Positions 8,330 to 17,373 of a stretch of DNA of 64,000 bases are shown here, piece by piece; the stretch's first letter is position 1; every line of letters starts with the position of its first letter. The position numbers were made by a program, and so were the translations under genes. The notes beneath the pieces are model-generated. The model worked only from the letters and a program-made list of their open reading frames with translations. It did not search any database and was not told the origin of the DNA. Source of the DNA: Verrucomicrobiota bacterium (lineage in GTDB: Bacteria; Verrucomicrobiota; Verrucomicrobiia; Opitutales; Opitutaceae); the NCBI GenBank assembly GCA_023446735.1, contig JAEXPQ010000150.1, positions 26,847 to 90,846 of the forward strand. Reading direction: 5' to 3'.

Positions 8330-9955
8330 TCATTCGCACCTCGGTCCTACAGCGGTTGAGTTCGCGGCGGGAGGAGGCCTTCGCCCCAGCACCCTCTCAA
8401 GATCAAGTTGCCACAGGGTGAAATGATCCTCGGCGCCGTGTGCTGTATGGAAGACGAGCCGGACCGGACTGTCCGCCTCGACGAACCATGGCGGCACCGG
8501 ATGCAGACGGCCTTCGTGGAGAAGAAAGGCGGTGAAGGCCTTCCCGTTGGCGACCATCTGGATTCGTTCCGCGATGGCACCCAAGTACTCACGGGAATGG
8601 ACGGTCTGGGGCAATACTGCGATCCGTGAGTCGCCGAGTTCCATCAACATCAAACCATAACATCCGGGGCGGTGAAATTGGTGTGTGATCACCATGCAGG
8701 GAAGGTTGCTTGCGGTCGAATAGTCCGAGAGAAAACGGCGGACCCGATCGAGGCCGGAACCACTCCACATGCCTTGATAGTACACATCGATCTCCGAAGT
8801 TGAAACAGGCGCTTGCTCAGGATTCGCCCCGATCTGCCAGGAAACGATGCTCCATCGAACCAGCGCCAGCGCGAGGACAGTGGTTGCTCCCGTCATGATC
8901 TGGCGGAAGCCACTCGCGGTAGATCCCCAAGCCAGCCCGAGGAAGTAGATCAGCGGTAGATGTTCGGGCAATGCGTAGCGCCCATAGGTGTTGTTGAAGA
9001 AAACACTGTCGACAAACAGCGAAGTACCCCAGCCGAGGAGGCAGATCCATGCCAAGCCGTCGCGGGTTCTTGGGCAAAGGAAGATGCCCCCGCCGACGAG
9101 CAACACCAGCGGCCAGCCACCGAAATCGAAGTAGTACCTCAGCCACACCACCAGGCGTTCGCCCGCCGACAGCAATAAGCCGGTTCCCGTCAAAGGCGGG
9201 AGTGCACTGTAGCGGTCAAGATGACTGCCCAACTTCAGGAGAGCGGGGCCAAGGCTTGATACGGGGACGACTGCGCCGATTCCGACCATGAGCAGGCCGT
9301 GAGCGAAAACCGGGCGGCGGGAATGGAACTGCAATCCCAAGTATAGGAGGCCGAGCCAAGGAAGTGCGAGAATTGCGGAGATCTTCAGAAGAAAGGCACT
9401 CCCGAAGGCTGCTCCCGCAGCAACGCAGCACAGGGCGCGTTCTCGATCACGTTGGGCGCGACTTGCTGCAGTGACAAGTCCGACGGCCCCGGCGAGCAGG
9501 GTGGTGATAAACGGATCTTGCAGCGCGAAACGCTCGTAGAAGACGGCAAAAGGAAGCACCGCCCAGAGCCACAGGCCCACCATTGATGCCCTTCGTCCTG
9601 CGAGTTGATGGAGCGTCCAGCCAACCAAGAGCATGGTTACGATACCTGCGAGTGCGCTCATGACTCTTGCCACCGACAAGGCGTGTGCCGGTAGCCACTT
9701 GGTCGGCGCGAAAAGGTGCACTAGCCACGGCCTCCCTTGGGCCAAGGGGTCGAACGCCTCCCTCACTCGCGGGTCGAGTGAGGTGAGGATGTTTGCGCCC
9801 TCGTCGACGAAAGCCTCCGGCCCCTCGATGTGATTCAGCCGAAGGACAAGCGCAACCAGTACCGGCAATGCATACCACCACCAAGCCGTGGAGCTAGTTC
9901 CTTCCTCGGGTGTATCGGATATCATCGTTGCATCGAGTGTGCGCAAGATTCGCAT
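8330..9955 (-). CDS. Multi-pass membrane glycosyltransferase, GT39/ArnT-like
   Basis: From the ATG at 9955 the protein has 541 residues. An early segment WYALPVLVALVLRLNHI is followed by EGPEAFVDEGANI, an acidic loop typical of GT-C enzymes that use polyprenyl-phosphate sugars. There are about ten hydrophobic helices and a soluble C-terminal tail from about residue 400. Helix-rich segments include ILALPWLGLLYLGLQF and GTSLFVDSVFFNNTYGRYAL. An alternative ATG is at 9925. The open frame continues to 10168, but that upstream translation is basic and low complexity and overlaps the divergent permease gene, so I excluded it. The donor and acceptor are unknown. Confidence 0.7.
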   Translation of the reverse strand: MRILRTLDATMISDTPEEGTSSTAWWWYALPVLVALVLRLNHIEGPEAFVDEGANILTSLDPRVREAFDPLAQGRPWLVHLFAPTKWLPAHALSVARVMSALAGIVTMLLVGWTLHQLAGRRASMVGLWLWAVLPFAVFYERFALQDPFITTLLAGAVGLVTAASRAQRDRERALCCVAAGAAFGSAFLLKISAILALPWLGLLYLGLQFHSRRPVFAHGLLMVGIGAVVPVSSLGPALLKLGSHLDRYSALPPLTGTGLLLSAGERLVVWLRYYFDFGGWPLVLLVGGGIFLCPRTRDGLAWICLLGWGTSLFVDSVFFNNTYGRYALPEHLPLIYFLGLAWGSTASGFRQIMTGATTVLALALVRWSIVSWQIGANPEQAPVSTSEIDVYYQGMWSGSGLDRVRRFLSDYSTASNLPCMVITHQFHRPGCYGLMLMELGDSRIAVLPQTVHSREYLGAIAERIQMVANGKAFTAFLLHEGRLHPVPPWFVEADSPVRLVFHTAHGAEDHFTLWQLDLERVLGRRPPPAANSTAVGPRCE

Positions 9956-10130
9956 TAGGCGAAGGTAATTGCATGGTGTTGCCGCTTGTCTGAGCGGGGG
10001 CAACGTCCTCGGTGCTTGGACGGGCCAGTTCGGGCGGGCTCTTCGGTGGATGGTCGGGCGAGAAAGATGTGGCTTCCTTTCGGGCTTTGGCATTGTTTCC
10101 GATCGCACGCTGTGCGCGCCCGTTTCACCC

Positions 10131-10970
10131 ATGTCTGCCGCTGTCCCCAATGTCCCTGTATTGCGCATCCGTCCTCGGCACGGGTTGGCGGCGTTGAACC
10201 TGCTGGAGGTGTGGGCCTACCGGGACGTGCTTTGGATGTTGACGATGCGCGACATCAAGCTGCGCTACCGGCAGACGGCATTGGGGGTGGTCTGGGTGAT
10301 CCTGCAGCCGCTGCTGGCCGGGTTGTTGTTCGCGTTGATCTTTGGGCGGTTCGCAAAACTGCCCAGCGAGGGACAGCCCTACCTGTTGTTCGTGTTTGCG
10401 GGCATCATGGCCTGGAACCTGTTCAACGGGGTGATTCAGCGAGCCGGCAATAGCCTTGTGACGGAGTCGAAGTTGATCACGAAGGTCTATTTTCCCCGAC
10501 TAGTGATCCCGCTCGCGGCGGCGTTGTCGGCGCTGGTCGACTTCGCGGTGGCCTTGGTTTTGATGGTGGTCCTGCTCGCAATCCACGGGGTCTGGGCGGG
10601 CCCGTGGCTCGCGCTGCTGCCGGTGGTGGTGGTCGCGAACCTTGCGCTCGCGGTTGGCCTCGGGCTTTGGATCTCGGCGCTGAATGTGAGGTACCGCGAT
10701 TTCATGTACGCGCTGCCGTTCCTGTTGCAGGTCTGGATGTATGCCTCGCCAGTGGTGTATGGGCTCTCGCTGGTGCCGGAGCGCTGGCGCGGTTGGTTCG
10801 CGCTCAATCCGTTGTGCGGGCTGCTGGAAGGGTTTCGGCAAGCTTTTCTCGGGACGAGCGGGCTGACCGCGGCTGCGGTGTGGGCGACCCTTTTGTGGGC
10901 ACTGGTAGCACTGGTTTCAGGGGCCGTCTATTTCCGGGCGGTCGAACAGGAGTTTGCCGAGCGGCTATAA
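10131..10970 (+). CDS. wzm: ABC-2 type polysaccharide exporter permease (Wzm/TagG family)
   Basis: From ATG 10131 there are 279 residues. The N-terminal ELLEVWAYRDVLWMLTMRDIKLRYRQT-type region (written here in part: RDIKLRYRQTALGVVW) is the hallmark of O-antigen ABC-2 permeases. Six hydrophobic segments follow, including VWVILQPLLAGLLFALIFG and LVDFAVALVLMVVLLAIH. The ending ALVSGAVYFRAVEQEFAERL is also typical. It exports a lipid-linked polysaccharide across the inner membrane together with the ATPase encoded at 11162. The longer frame starting at 9969 has low-complexity N-terminal translation and is not favoured. Confidence 0.9.
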   Translation: MSAAVPNVPVLRIRPRHGLAALNLLEVWAYRDVLWMLTMRDIKLRYRQTALGVVWVILQPLLAGLLFALIFGRFAKLPSEGQPYLLFVFAGIMAWNLFNGVIQRAGNSLVTESKLITKVYFPRLVIPLAAALSALVDFAVALVLMVVLLAIHGVWAGPWLALLPVVVVANLALAVGLGLWISALNVRYRDFMYALPFLLQVWMYASPVVYGLSLVPERWRGWFALNPLCGLLEGFRQAFLGTSGLTAAAVWATLLWALVALVSGAVYFRAVEQEFAERL

Positions 10971-10996
10971 GAACTCATGCACTCGAACCCGGATAT

Positions 10997-11140
10997 TGAA
11001 CCACAGAGGGCACGGAGAACACCGAGAACTGATCCTGAAGAGTTGTCCGGCTGGTCGGGCATGTGCTGTCCAGTGACTTGTCGCTACTGCTTTCCGAGCG
11101 AAAGCACTTACTCTGTGCTCTCTGTGTACTCTGTGGTTAA
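10997..11140. repeat. Imperfect inverted repeat between wzm and wzt
   Basis: The 191-bp gap between permease and ATPase carries two arms, 10997-11026 (TGAACCACAGAGGGCACGGA at its left) and 11111-11140 (ending CTGTGTACTCTGTGGTTAA). One is the reverse complement of the other at 24 of 30 positions, by my own alignment. The unit belongs to the 'ccacagag...cacggag' intergenic family. It would form a long stem in the transcript between two genes that must be co-expressed, so it may tune mRNA stability or ATPase expression; that part is inference. Confidence 0.7.
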
Positions 11141-11161
11141 CCGTCTGGAGTGGCGTTCCCG

Positions 11162-12412
11162 ATGAGCGACCTGGCCATACGCGTCGAAGGCTTGGGCAAG
11201 CGGTTCCGACTGCGGCACCAGAATGGTGCGCCGCGTTACCGCACGCTACGGGAGGACCTGCTTGCTGCGCCCCGCGAGCTGTGGGCGCGGTTGCGCCGTC
11301 GCCGGGTGGAGCAGGAGGAGTTCTGGGCGCTGAAGGATGTCTCGTTCGAAGTGAGGCAGGGCGAGGTGCTCGGTATCATCGGGCGCAATGGCGCCGGCAA
11401 GAGCACGCTCTTGAAGATCCTCAGCCGCATCATGGACCCCACGACCGGCGAGGCGACCGTGTATGGCCGGATCGGCTCGCTCCTGGAAGTCGGCACCGGT
11501 TTCCATCCCGAGCTGACGGGGCGCGAGAACATCTACCTCAGCGGTGCGCTGCTCGGCATGAAGCGAGCCGAAGTGCGGCGTCGGTTCGACGAGATTGTTG
11601 AGTTCGCCGGGGTGGAGAAGTTCCTCGACACGCCCTGCAAGCACTATTCAAGCGGCATGTATACCCGTTTGGGGTTCGCCGTGGCTGCCCACCTCGACAC
11701 CGAGATTCTGCTCGTGGATGAAGTACTGGCCGTGGGGGATGCGGAGTTTCAGAGACGGTGTCTCGGAAAAATGGAGGAGCTTTCGCGCAACGGCAGGACG
11801 GTGGTGCTCATCAGTCATAATCTCGGCATTGTTCAGACGTTTTGCAGCCGGTGTCTGGTCTTAAAGGAAGGACGAATTGCCCATCAGGCGGCTGCGGTGG
11901 CTGCGGTGCAGTGTTACCTAGCCTTGGGCGCTATCACTGATGAGATAAACATCTTCCGCCTGTCATCTTCGACTGGCCCGCGCATGGCGGTGATCAGGCG
12001 AATTGAGGTGAGCAACTGGGATGCGGCGCCAAGCATGCTTTCGGTGGGTCCCCTCCAATTCGTCGTCGAATGCGCTTTGACGGCGGACTATAAAGAGGCG
12101 TCATTACTGCTCGGTGTCTACGACATGCTTGGGAACAGGGTGCTCTTTCTGGATTCGACTGTAATCATGGGATTCTCTTTCGCCGGTCATGGCAACACCC
12201 AGCGGGTGACGATCCGATTGTCCCGGGACTTCGCTCTGCGCCCAGGTAGTTACGCATTGAATGGGGCGCTGCTGGTGGATGCACGTATTGAACATCATAT
12301 TCCGAACGCATGCCGGCTTGAGGTTGCGCCGGGAGGTTTTTTTGAGACTGGCCGGGAGCCGGATAGTCCCGTTTTTGTTAGGCAGGAATGGAACGTGAGC
12401 ACAACGCTATGA
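11162..12412 (+). CDS. wzt: ABC exporter ATPase with C-terminal Wzt-like domain
   Basis: 416 residues from ATG 11162, with GGAG 11 bases upstream; a GTG at 11150 is the other option. The nucleotide-binding domain has Walker A GIIGRNGAGKSTLLKIL, the signature region HYSSGMYTRLGFAVA, and Walker B ILLVDEVLAVGD followed by the H-loop ISHNL. This is the capsular/O-antigen Wzt type, with the typical GTGFHPELTGRENIYLSG insertion. Residues from about 265 form a C-terminal beta-rich extension of the Wzt_C type, which in characterised homologues reads the chain terminus of the polysaccharide. It therefore probably recognises the methylated or otherwise capped end made by its neighbours. The last codons overlap the next gene by ATGA. 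Confidence 0.9.
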   Translation: MSDLAIRVEGLGKRFRLRHQNGAPRYRTLREDLLAAPRELWARLRRRRVEQEEFWALKDVSFEVRQGEVLGIIGRNGAGKSTLLKILSRIMDPTTGEATVYGRIGSLLEVGTGFHPELTGRENIYLSGALLGMKRAEVRRRFDEIVEFAGVEKFLDTPCKHYSSGMYTRLGFAVAAHLDTEILLVDEVLAVGDAEFQRRCLGKMEELSRNGRTVVLISHNLGIVQTFCSRCLVLKEGRIAHQAAAVAAVQCYLALGAITDEINIFRLSSSTGPRMAVIRRIEVSNWDAAPSMLSVGPLQFVVECALTADYKEASLLLGVYDMLGNRVLFLDSTVIMGFSFAGHGNTQRVTIRLSRDFALRPGSYALNGALLVDARIEHHIPNACRLEVAPGGFFETGREPDSPVFVRQEWNVSTTL

Positions 12413-13842
12413 AAGCATTCGGCAATGGCATTGATCGACGGGTCCGGCTGGCACTGACGGAGACCGAAGTGTGGCGCCGGATCATGCCGGGCTGGCAGGA
12501 CTTTTATCGGCAGCTCTGGCAGGTAGGCCAGATTACCGAGCTTTGTAGACACGGACTTTTGGTAGCAACCGAAGTCGCGGTGCAAAGCGACGGATCGGAG
12601 GGCGTGCTGCAGTTCAGGCAGCCGCGGTTACCTTTTGTTGCCTATCCCTTTGAGTGGTCGGTCGCTATGTTCCGGGCGGCTGCGGAGAAATGCCTCGACC
12701 TGCACGAGGCCCTGTGGGACCAAGGTCTTTGCCTAACGGATTCGCACCCTTGGAATATGGTCTTCCGTGGATCCGACCCTCAATGGGTCGATCTCACCTC
12801 GATCACGGCCTACAATGCCGGGACGGTCGAGGCAGGACTCCGGCAATTCTGCACCTGCTTCCTGCACCCCTTATCACTGCTGAACGAGGGCCAAGGAGAG
12901 ATTGTGCGGGCCTTATTGGCGCATGCCTTCGCAGATGTGTCGGACGGGCACGCAGATTCTATCCTGCGTTCTGGGGGGGCGGGCGCCCTCCCTTGGTTCC
13001 GCCGCATTCCCCGTGCATTGCTTGCAGCCCAAGCAAAGCCAGGACAGATTCTAGGTCGTGAGTGGCGGAAGCACGCTTGCTTCGGGCGGGTGAATTTTGG
13101 CGCAAAAGCTGCGGCTCACCAAGTGGTGCGGAGGTTGCGCAGGGAACTAGCGGCCGCCCCCTCGCGGGGTGGGCCGAACGAATGGACCACTTATGTTCAG
13201 GCCGGACAGGCTGACCTTAGTGCAAGGGAGATTTCTGAGCGGAAGATCGACGAAAAACGATTGGAGAATGCGAAGGTGCGGATGCTGGAAAAGTGGCTGG
13301 CCAACATGAAGGCGGAGAGCCGGACCCTGCTCGATCTTGGATGCAACAAGGGCCTTTTCACGCAGATTGCTTGGTTGCGAGGCTATGAAGCCGCCGGGGT
13401 TGACACTGATCAGGGTGCGATTGACTGCATGTATCAGGTGTCCAGTGCTGGGGGTTTGTCGGTGCATTGCGCCGTCGGCGATTTTGTGGCTCCCCGCGAG
13501 GCGGCCGGGATGCTGACGAATCCCTTGCCGACATTTGTCGAACGTTTCCGAGCCGACGTGGTTCTGGCTTTCGCGGTGGTGCATCATCTCTATTTTGGAC
13601 GCTACCGCATGGATTTTGAACGCATTGTCCAACTGCTGGGACTCTACGCGCGCAAATATCTCATCGTTGAGTTCGTCCCGCCGGAGGACGGATTTCTGCG
13701 TGGTCACTACGTCGAAGGCGCTGAGGCAACCGAATACACCAGTGAGAATTTCAGACAGGCGGTTGCACGCACATTCCGGGTGCTTGAAATTGGCCCATCC
13801 TTCCCATGTGGGCGTACGATCTGGGTGTTGCAAAAAATCTAG
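12409..13842 (+). CDS. Two-domain protein: kinase-like N-terminal domain plus SAM methyltransferase
   Basis: The ATG at 12409 overlaps the wzt stop (ATGA), giving 477 residues; an ATG at 12388 is possible. The N-terminal ~270 residues contain LCLTDSHPWNMVFRG and QWVDLTSI, which have the shape of the catalytic HxDxxxxN and DxD loops of aminoglycoside-phosphotransferase/protein-kinase folds. The usual catalytic Asp is displaced, so activity is uncertain. A methyltransferase domain follows: TLLDLGCNKGLFTQIA (motif I), GVDTDQGAID and VVLAFAVVHHLYFG. This arrangement is reminiscent of NoeA-type nodulation proteins. Coupling to wzt suggests chain-terminal modification of the exported glycan, in which methyl or phosphomethyl caps are known length signals for Wzt. 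Confidence 0.75.
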   Translation: MKAFGNGIDRRVRLALTETEVWRRIMPGWQDFYRQLWQVGQITELCRHGLLVATEVAVQSDGSEGVLQFRQPRLPFVAYPFEWSVAMFRAAAEKCLDLHEALWDQGLCLTDSHPWNMVFRGSDPQWVDLTSITAYNAGTVEAGLRQFCTCFLHPLSLLNEGQGEIVRALLAHAFADVSDGHADSILRSGGAGALPWFRRIPRALLAAQAKPGQILGREWRKHACFGRVNFGAKAAAHQVVRRLRRELAAAPSRGGPNEWTTYVQAGQADLSAREISERKIDEKRLENAKVRMLEKWLANMKAESRTLLDLGCNKGLFTQIAWLRGYEAAGVDTDQGAIDCMYQVSSAGGLSVHCAVGDFVAPREAAGMLTNPLPTFVERFRADVVLAFAVVHHLYFGRYRMDFERIVQLLGLYARKYLIVEFVPPEDGFLRGHYVEGAEATEYTSENFRQAVARTFRVLEIGPSFPCGRTIWVLQKI

Positions 13843-13952
13843 CCACGCTTGAAGGCAAGGATATCAACGCTATTGCGGGGCGGGGCGACTGCGGATATGC
13901 CCCGCCGGTCCTCCTGCACCGAGCCAGACGAGCTGCATCCTTCGGGCCGGAC

Positions 13953-15131
13953 ATGAAGCCTCGAATCCTAATCACGAGTTCCGTGGTTCCCGCTCTGGAC
14001 CGGGGCGGCGGCTGTCTCGCGCTTCACCGGCATTTTTGTGAGCGACATGATTTTGATGTGGCGGTGGCCAGTCGCTGGCCAGCGCCGGAAGGTTGCGGGA
14101 CGCAATTTCGGATCCGCGGCACCAGGGCGGGAGCCGTCGCGCGCCGCATTGGATTGGCACGTTGGGCGGAGAATCTGAATTATCTGTGTAGCGGGGTGCT
14201 CCTGCCACAAGATCTGCTGACGTTCGCGCTGAGTTGGAAACCTGATGCGATTTTCAGTGTCGCTGATGACTTTCATGCCCCGATTGGGCTCAGGCTTGCG
14301 CGTCGCCTGGGGGTCCCTTTCGTGATCAACTTTCAGGATCTGTTCGCCTGCTCGAATTTTCTGCCGCGCCGGCAGCAGCCCTTTCCGTGGATGGTTCCTT
14401 TTCTGTTGAGAAGATATCGGCGTTTACAGGACGAAGCCGACGCTGTGTTTCACACCTGTGAGGGGATGCGGTCTTGGTTTGGAGCCGCTGGGCGCGGCGA
14501 TGTTCTTTATCCCTTGGGCGGTTTCAGTTCCATAAGGGCAGGCGGAGAGGCTGTCCTGCATAGGGGGCGCATGAGCTTGGTCTATGCAGGGAATTGCTAT
14601 GGTCCGTATGGTGAGATGATTCTACGCTTAGCCCGCCGATTGGTTGATCATCCCCGGTGGTCGTTGGTAATATTCGCCATGGGTAACGATTGGTGCCGGG
14701 AGGATGTATCCTTCTTGACGCAAGCCGGCGTTTTCCGGGGCTATCGGCCGTTTGCCGATCTGGAGACTGAATTTGCTCGGGCTGGCGCACTGTTGACCGT
14801 TATGAGTTTTCGCCCTGAGGACAGGATCTTTATGGAAACCAGCTTCACGACCAAGGTGGTTGATTATCTAGCCTGCGCAAAGCCGATCCTGGCGTGGGCA
14901 CCGGAATACTCCAGCGTGGGTCATTTCGCCGCAGCGACCGGTGCGGCAATCTTGGTGGCGCAACCAGATGAAGACGCTGTGATTGCGGCGTTGGAGGCTT
15001 CGCAGAGCGATCCCGATCGGTGGCGTATGGTCCTTGCAGCTGCGGCCCGGGTCGCCGGGGAGGGATTTGCACCGGAGCGTCAGCATCGGTTGTTTCTCGA
15101 CCGGGTCATAGAACTGGTCGCCCGGTCATGA
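13953..15131 (+). CDS. Family 4/1 glycosyltransferase (GT-B fold)
   Basis: From ATG 13953, MKPRILITSSVVPALDRGGG starts a 392-residue GT-B protein with a Gly-rich N-terminal loop. The central region FVINFQDLFACSNFLPRR gives an acceptor-side domain, and the C-terminal half has SLVYAGNCYGPYGE, GVFRGYRPFADLETEF and TKVVDYLACAKPILAWAPE, the pattern of the donor-binding domain. The open frame extends upstream to 13806 but overlaps the previous stop and translates to non-family sequence. It follows the kinase-like/methyltransferase gene by 110 bases and is followed directly by a transposase remnant. Sugar specificity is unknown. Confidence 0.8.
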   Translation: MKPRILITSSVVPALDRGGGCLALHRHFCERHDFDVAVASRWPAPEGCGTQFRIRGTRAGAVARRIGLARWAENLNYLCSGVLLPQDLLTFALSWKPDAIFSVADDFHAPIGLRLARRLGVPFVINFQDLFACSNFLPRRQQPFPWMVPFLLRRYRRLQDEADAVFHTCEGMRSWFGAAGRGDVLYPLGGFSSIRAGGEAVLHRGRMSLVYAGNCYGPYGEMILRLARRLVDHPRWSLVIFAMGNDWCREDVSFLTQAGVFRGYRPFADLETEFARAGALLTVMSFRPEDRIFMETSFTTKVVDYLACAKPILAWAPEYSSVGHFAAATGAAILVAQPDEDAVIAALEASQSDPDRWRMVLAAAARVAGEGFAPERQHRLFLDRVIELVARS

Positions 15132-15144
15132 TGGATGCCTCTCC

Positions 15145-15630
15145 ATGGTCTTGCGACAGGAACATCGCCGCCTGCTCGAAGCGGGTGGCCGTAGTCTCAC
15201 CGGCACCAAGTTCCTCTGGTTGCAAGGGGCCGTGCCCGAGGGCGACCGCGCGCTGACCTTCGACGAGCTGTGCGAACGCAACCTAAAGACCGCGCGAGCT
15301 TGCACCCACAAGGAGACCTTCATCGAGTTCTAGAGCCAGGATAGCGCCGAACGCGGCCAGCACTTCTTCACGCAGTGGTATAACGCCGTCGCGCGCAGCA
15401 AACTCGAGCCGCTCAAGAAGGCCGCACGCACGCTCAAGGCCCATCTGCTTGGCCTGCTCAACTACTTCACTCACCCCGTCACCAACGCGCTCACCGAAGG
15501 CTTCAACTCCCGCATCCAAACCATCAAAGCCGATGCCCGTGGCTTCCGCAGCTTCGCCAACTACCGTATCCGCACCCTCTTCCATTGCGGCAGACTCGAC
15601 CTCCGCCCAACCATCACGCCCCAATCCTAG
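15145..15630 (+). pseudogene. ISL3-family transposase remnant with internal stop
   Basis: The plus frame from 15145 reads LRQEHRRLLEAGGRSLTGTK..FLWLQG, then DLxxRNLKTARA-like sequence to ETFIEF, and hits an in-frame TAG at 15331. It resumes in the same frame with HFFTQWYNAVARSKLEPLKK and FTHPVTNALTEGFNSRIQTI, ending at TAG 15628. These are the C-terminal hallmarks of ISL3-type DDE transposases. The N-terminal half is absent, so this is a dead fragment. It separates two glycosyltransferase genes and probably marks a past rearrangement in the polysaccharide cluster. Confidence 0.82.
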
Positions 15631-15796
15631 CCACTAAGGTTCCCGAAGAACCACGTTATTCCAGGCTCACGACCGAAATTCTTCCTAACGGTGCTTGCCG
15701 GAGATCCGCGGCCTGTTGTCTTGCGAACCGTTCACGGTGGTTGAGTTTGGCGAGTGTCACTGTTTGGCTGGGCCATATGAACCCGATCCTAACGTG

Positions 15797-16540
15797 GTGT
15801 TGACGATCATCACAATTTCCAAAGGCGATCAGCGTGGAGGCGTAGCCACACTTGCCAGCACCCAGGATTTGCGGGCGCTGCGCGGGGTTGAACATATTGT
15901 GGTAGATGGTGATGGCTCGCTGCGCGAGGAGGCCGAGTCGAGAGGGTGCTGTTGGGTGCGACAGGCTGGAACCGGGATATCAGGAGCATTCAATGAGGGA
16001 ATTGCGCTGGCACGAGGAGAGTGGGTTTGGTTTCTCAACGGCGGAGACAGGATGGCGCCAGAACTGCCTCCTAGGTTTCTTGTATCTCTGCTTCAGCTGT
16101 CGGTTGCCGATGTATTGATCGGGGCGACAAGATACGAAGGAGCCGAGAAACTGACAGATCATCCTCCGCTTCTGGGGCGCTGGCCTCCGGTTCGACCGTG
16201 GATCCCGCACCCATCGACTTTGGTGCGGCGGCAATTGTTTGCCCAGTTTGGTTCCTTCGACGAGCGCTACCGTATCGCAATGGACTATGAGTGGTGGTTG
16301 CGCGTTCTTTCATCGCATGTTTCAGCGGATGTTCTATCTGTTCCTTTCAGTGTGTTCGCAGGAGGAGGTGTAAGCCAGAGGCTGGAGTCCAAACCACTTA
16401 TCGCTGACGAGCGGGACGCCGCAATTCGTCGCCATCAGATCTGCCTCTGGCGGACGATTCTTGTATCAGTGGTGCGTTTTGGTCGGATGTGGCTTGTGGC
16501 GTGCGTCGCGATGCTTCTTCCTCGCAGCAAGCGGCGATAG
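15797..16540 (+). CDS. Family 2 glycosyltransferase, WcaE-like
   Basis: Taken from a GTG at 15797 (GTG 15794 and TTG 15800 are alternatives; no ATG is available), 247 residues. VVLTIITISKGDQRG opens the GT-A domain, HIVVDGDGSLRE the second strand, and AFNEGIALARGEWVWFLNGGDRM the metal region, as in the colanic acid WcaE branch. The typical late segment FSVFAGGGVSQRLESKP is also present. The upstream sequence back to the ISL3 remnant is not protein-like, so the original start may have been lost to the insertion. The substrate is not known. Confidence 0.75.
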   Translation: MLTIITISKGDQRGGVATLASTQDLRALRGVEHIVVDGDGSLREEAESRGCCWVRQAGTGISGAFNEGIALARGEWVWFLNGGDRMAPELPPRFLVSLLQLSVADVLIGATRYEGAEKLTDHPPLLGRWPPVRPWIPHPSTLVRRQLFAQFGSFDERYRIAMDYEWWLRVLSSHVSADVLSVPFSVFAGGGVSQRLESKPLIADERDAAIRRHQICLWRTILVSVVRFGRMWLVACVAMLLPRSKRR

Positions 16541-16568
16541 CAGGACGCTCCGCACATTTTCCAGCCCC

Positions 16569-17252
16569 ATGAAGATCCCTCGTTTTGCGTCAACTATTCT
16601 GAGGCGCCTCTTCCCGAAGTACCCATCCGATCCCCGCCGCCGCTTTCGGCGGATCTACGAGAAGAACCTTTTCGGCGGGAAAGAATCTCGCTCGGGCCCC
16701 GGATCGTCCATGGAGCAGACCCAAGTCCTTCGCAAAGAGCTGCGAGCACTGCTCGAAAGGCTCGCGGTCAATAGTCTGCTCGATGCACCCTGTGGAGACT
16801 GCAACTGGATGCGAGCGGCCGACTTGGGCGCGGTTACCTACACGGGTGTGGATATCGTGCCGGAGTTGATCGAAGCGAACCGGACTCGGTTCGCGAGCAG
16901 GGGGATACGTTTTATGGTGGCGGATCTCAGCAGGGATCCTTTGCCGAGAGCGGATCTGATCTTCTGCCGCGATTGTCTTGTGCATCTGCCATTTGAGCAG
17001 ATACGCGCGTGCTTGGTGAACTTCCTCGAGAGCGGCGCGACTTACCTCATGGCAACGACCTTCACGGCGACCCAATTGAATCAGGATTTGGAGCCTGGGG
17101 CGATCTGGCGCCCGTTGAATATGGAACGTGCTCCGTTCTGCTTTCCACCACCCGAGTACTTGCTTTTTGAGCAATGCACTGAGGATTCGGGCCGCTATCC
17201 GGACAAGTCGATGGGTGTGTGGCGGCTCTCCGACCTGAAACCACTCCGATGA
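16569..17252 (+). CDS. Class I SAM-dependent methyltransferase
   Basis: 227 residues from ATG 16569 (MKIPRFASTILRRLFPKYPS). Motif I is SLLDAPCGDCNWMRAADL and motif II VDIVPELIEANRTRF; these match small methyltransferases that act on glycan chains (DAPCGD is the distinctive replacement for the common DxGxG). FCRDCLVHLPFEQI is the post-motif IV region. It is 28 bases downstream of the WcaE-like gene. It ends 121 bases before the next glycosyltransferase start and is probably cotranscribed with both. Confidence 0.82.
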   Translation: MKIPRFASTILRRLFPKYPSDPRRRFRRIYEKNLFGGKESRSGPGSSMEQTQVLRKELRALLERLAVNSLLDAPCGDCNWMRAADLGAVTYTGVDIVPELIEANRTRFASRGIRFMVADLSRDPLPRADLIFCRDCLVHLPFEQIRACLVNFLESGATYLMATTFTATQLNQDLEPGAIWRPLNMERAPFCFPPPEYLLFEQCTEDSGRYPDKSMGVWRLSDLKPLR

Positions 17253-17373
17253 GGGCACCTCGGCTGAATACGCGGCGGCCTTGTTCCGGGCTCAAGACGG
17301 ATTGGGCGATTGGGATTTCGCGACGTTTTGTGCGCCCGTTGGTGGGGTACCATGGCGAAAAGGAGCGGTTTCG

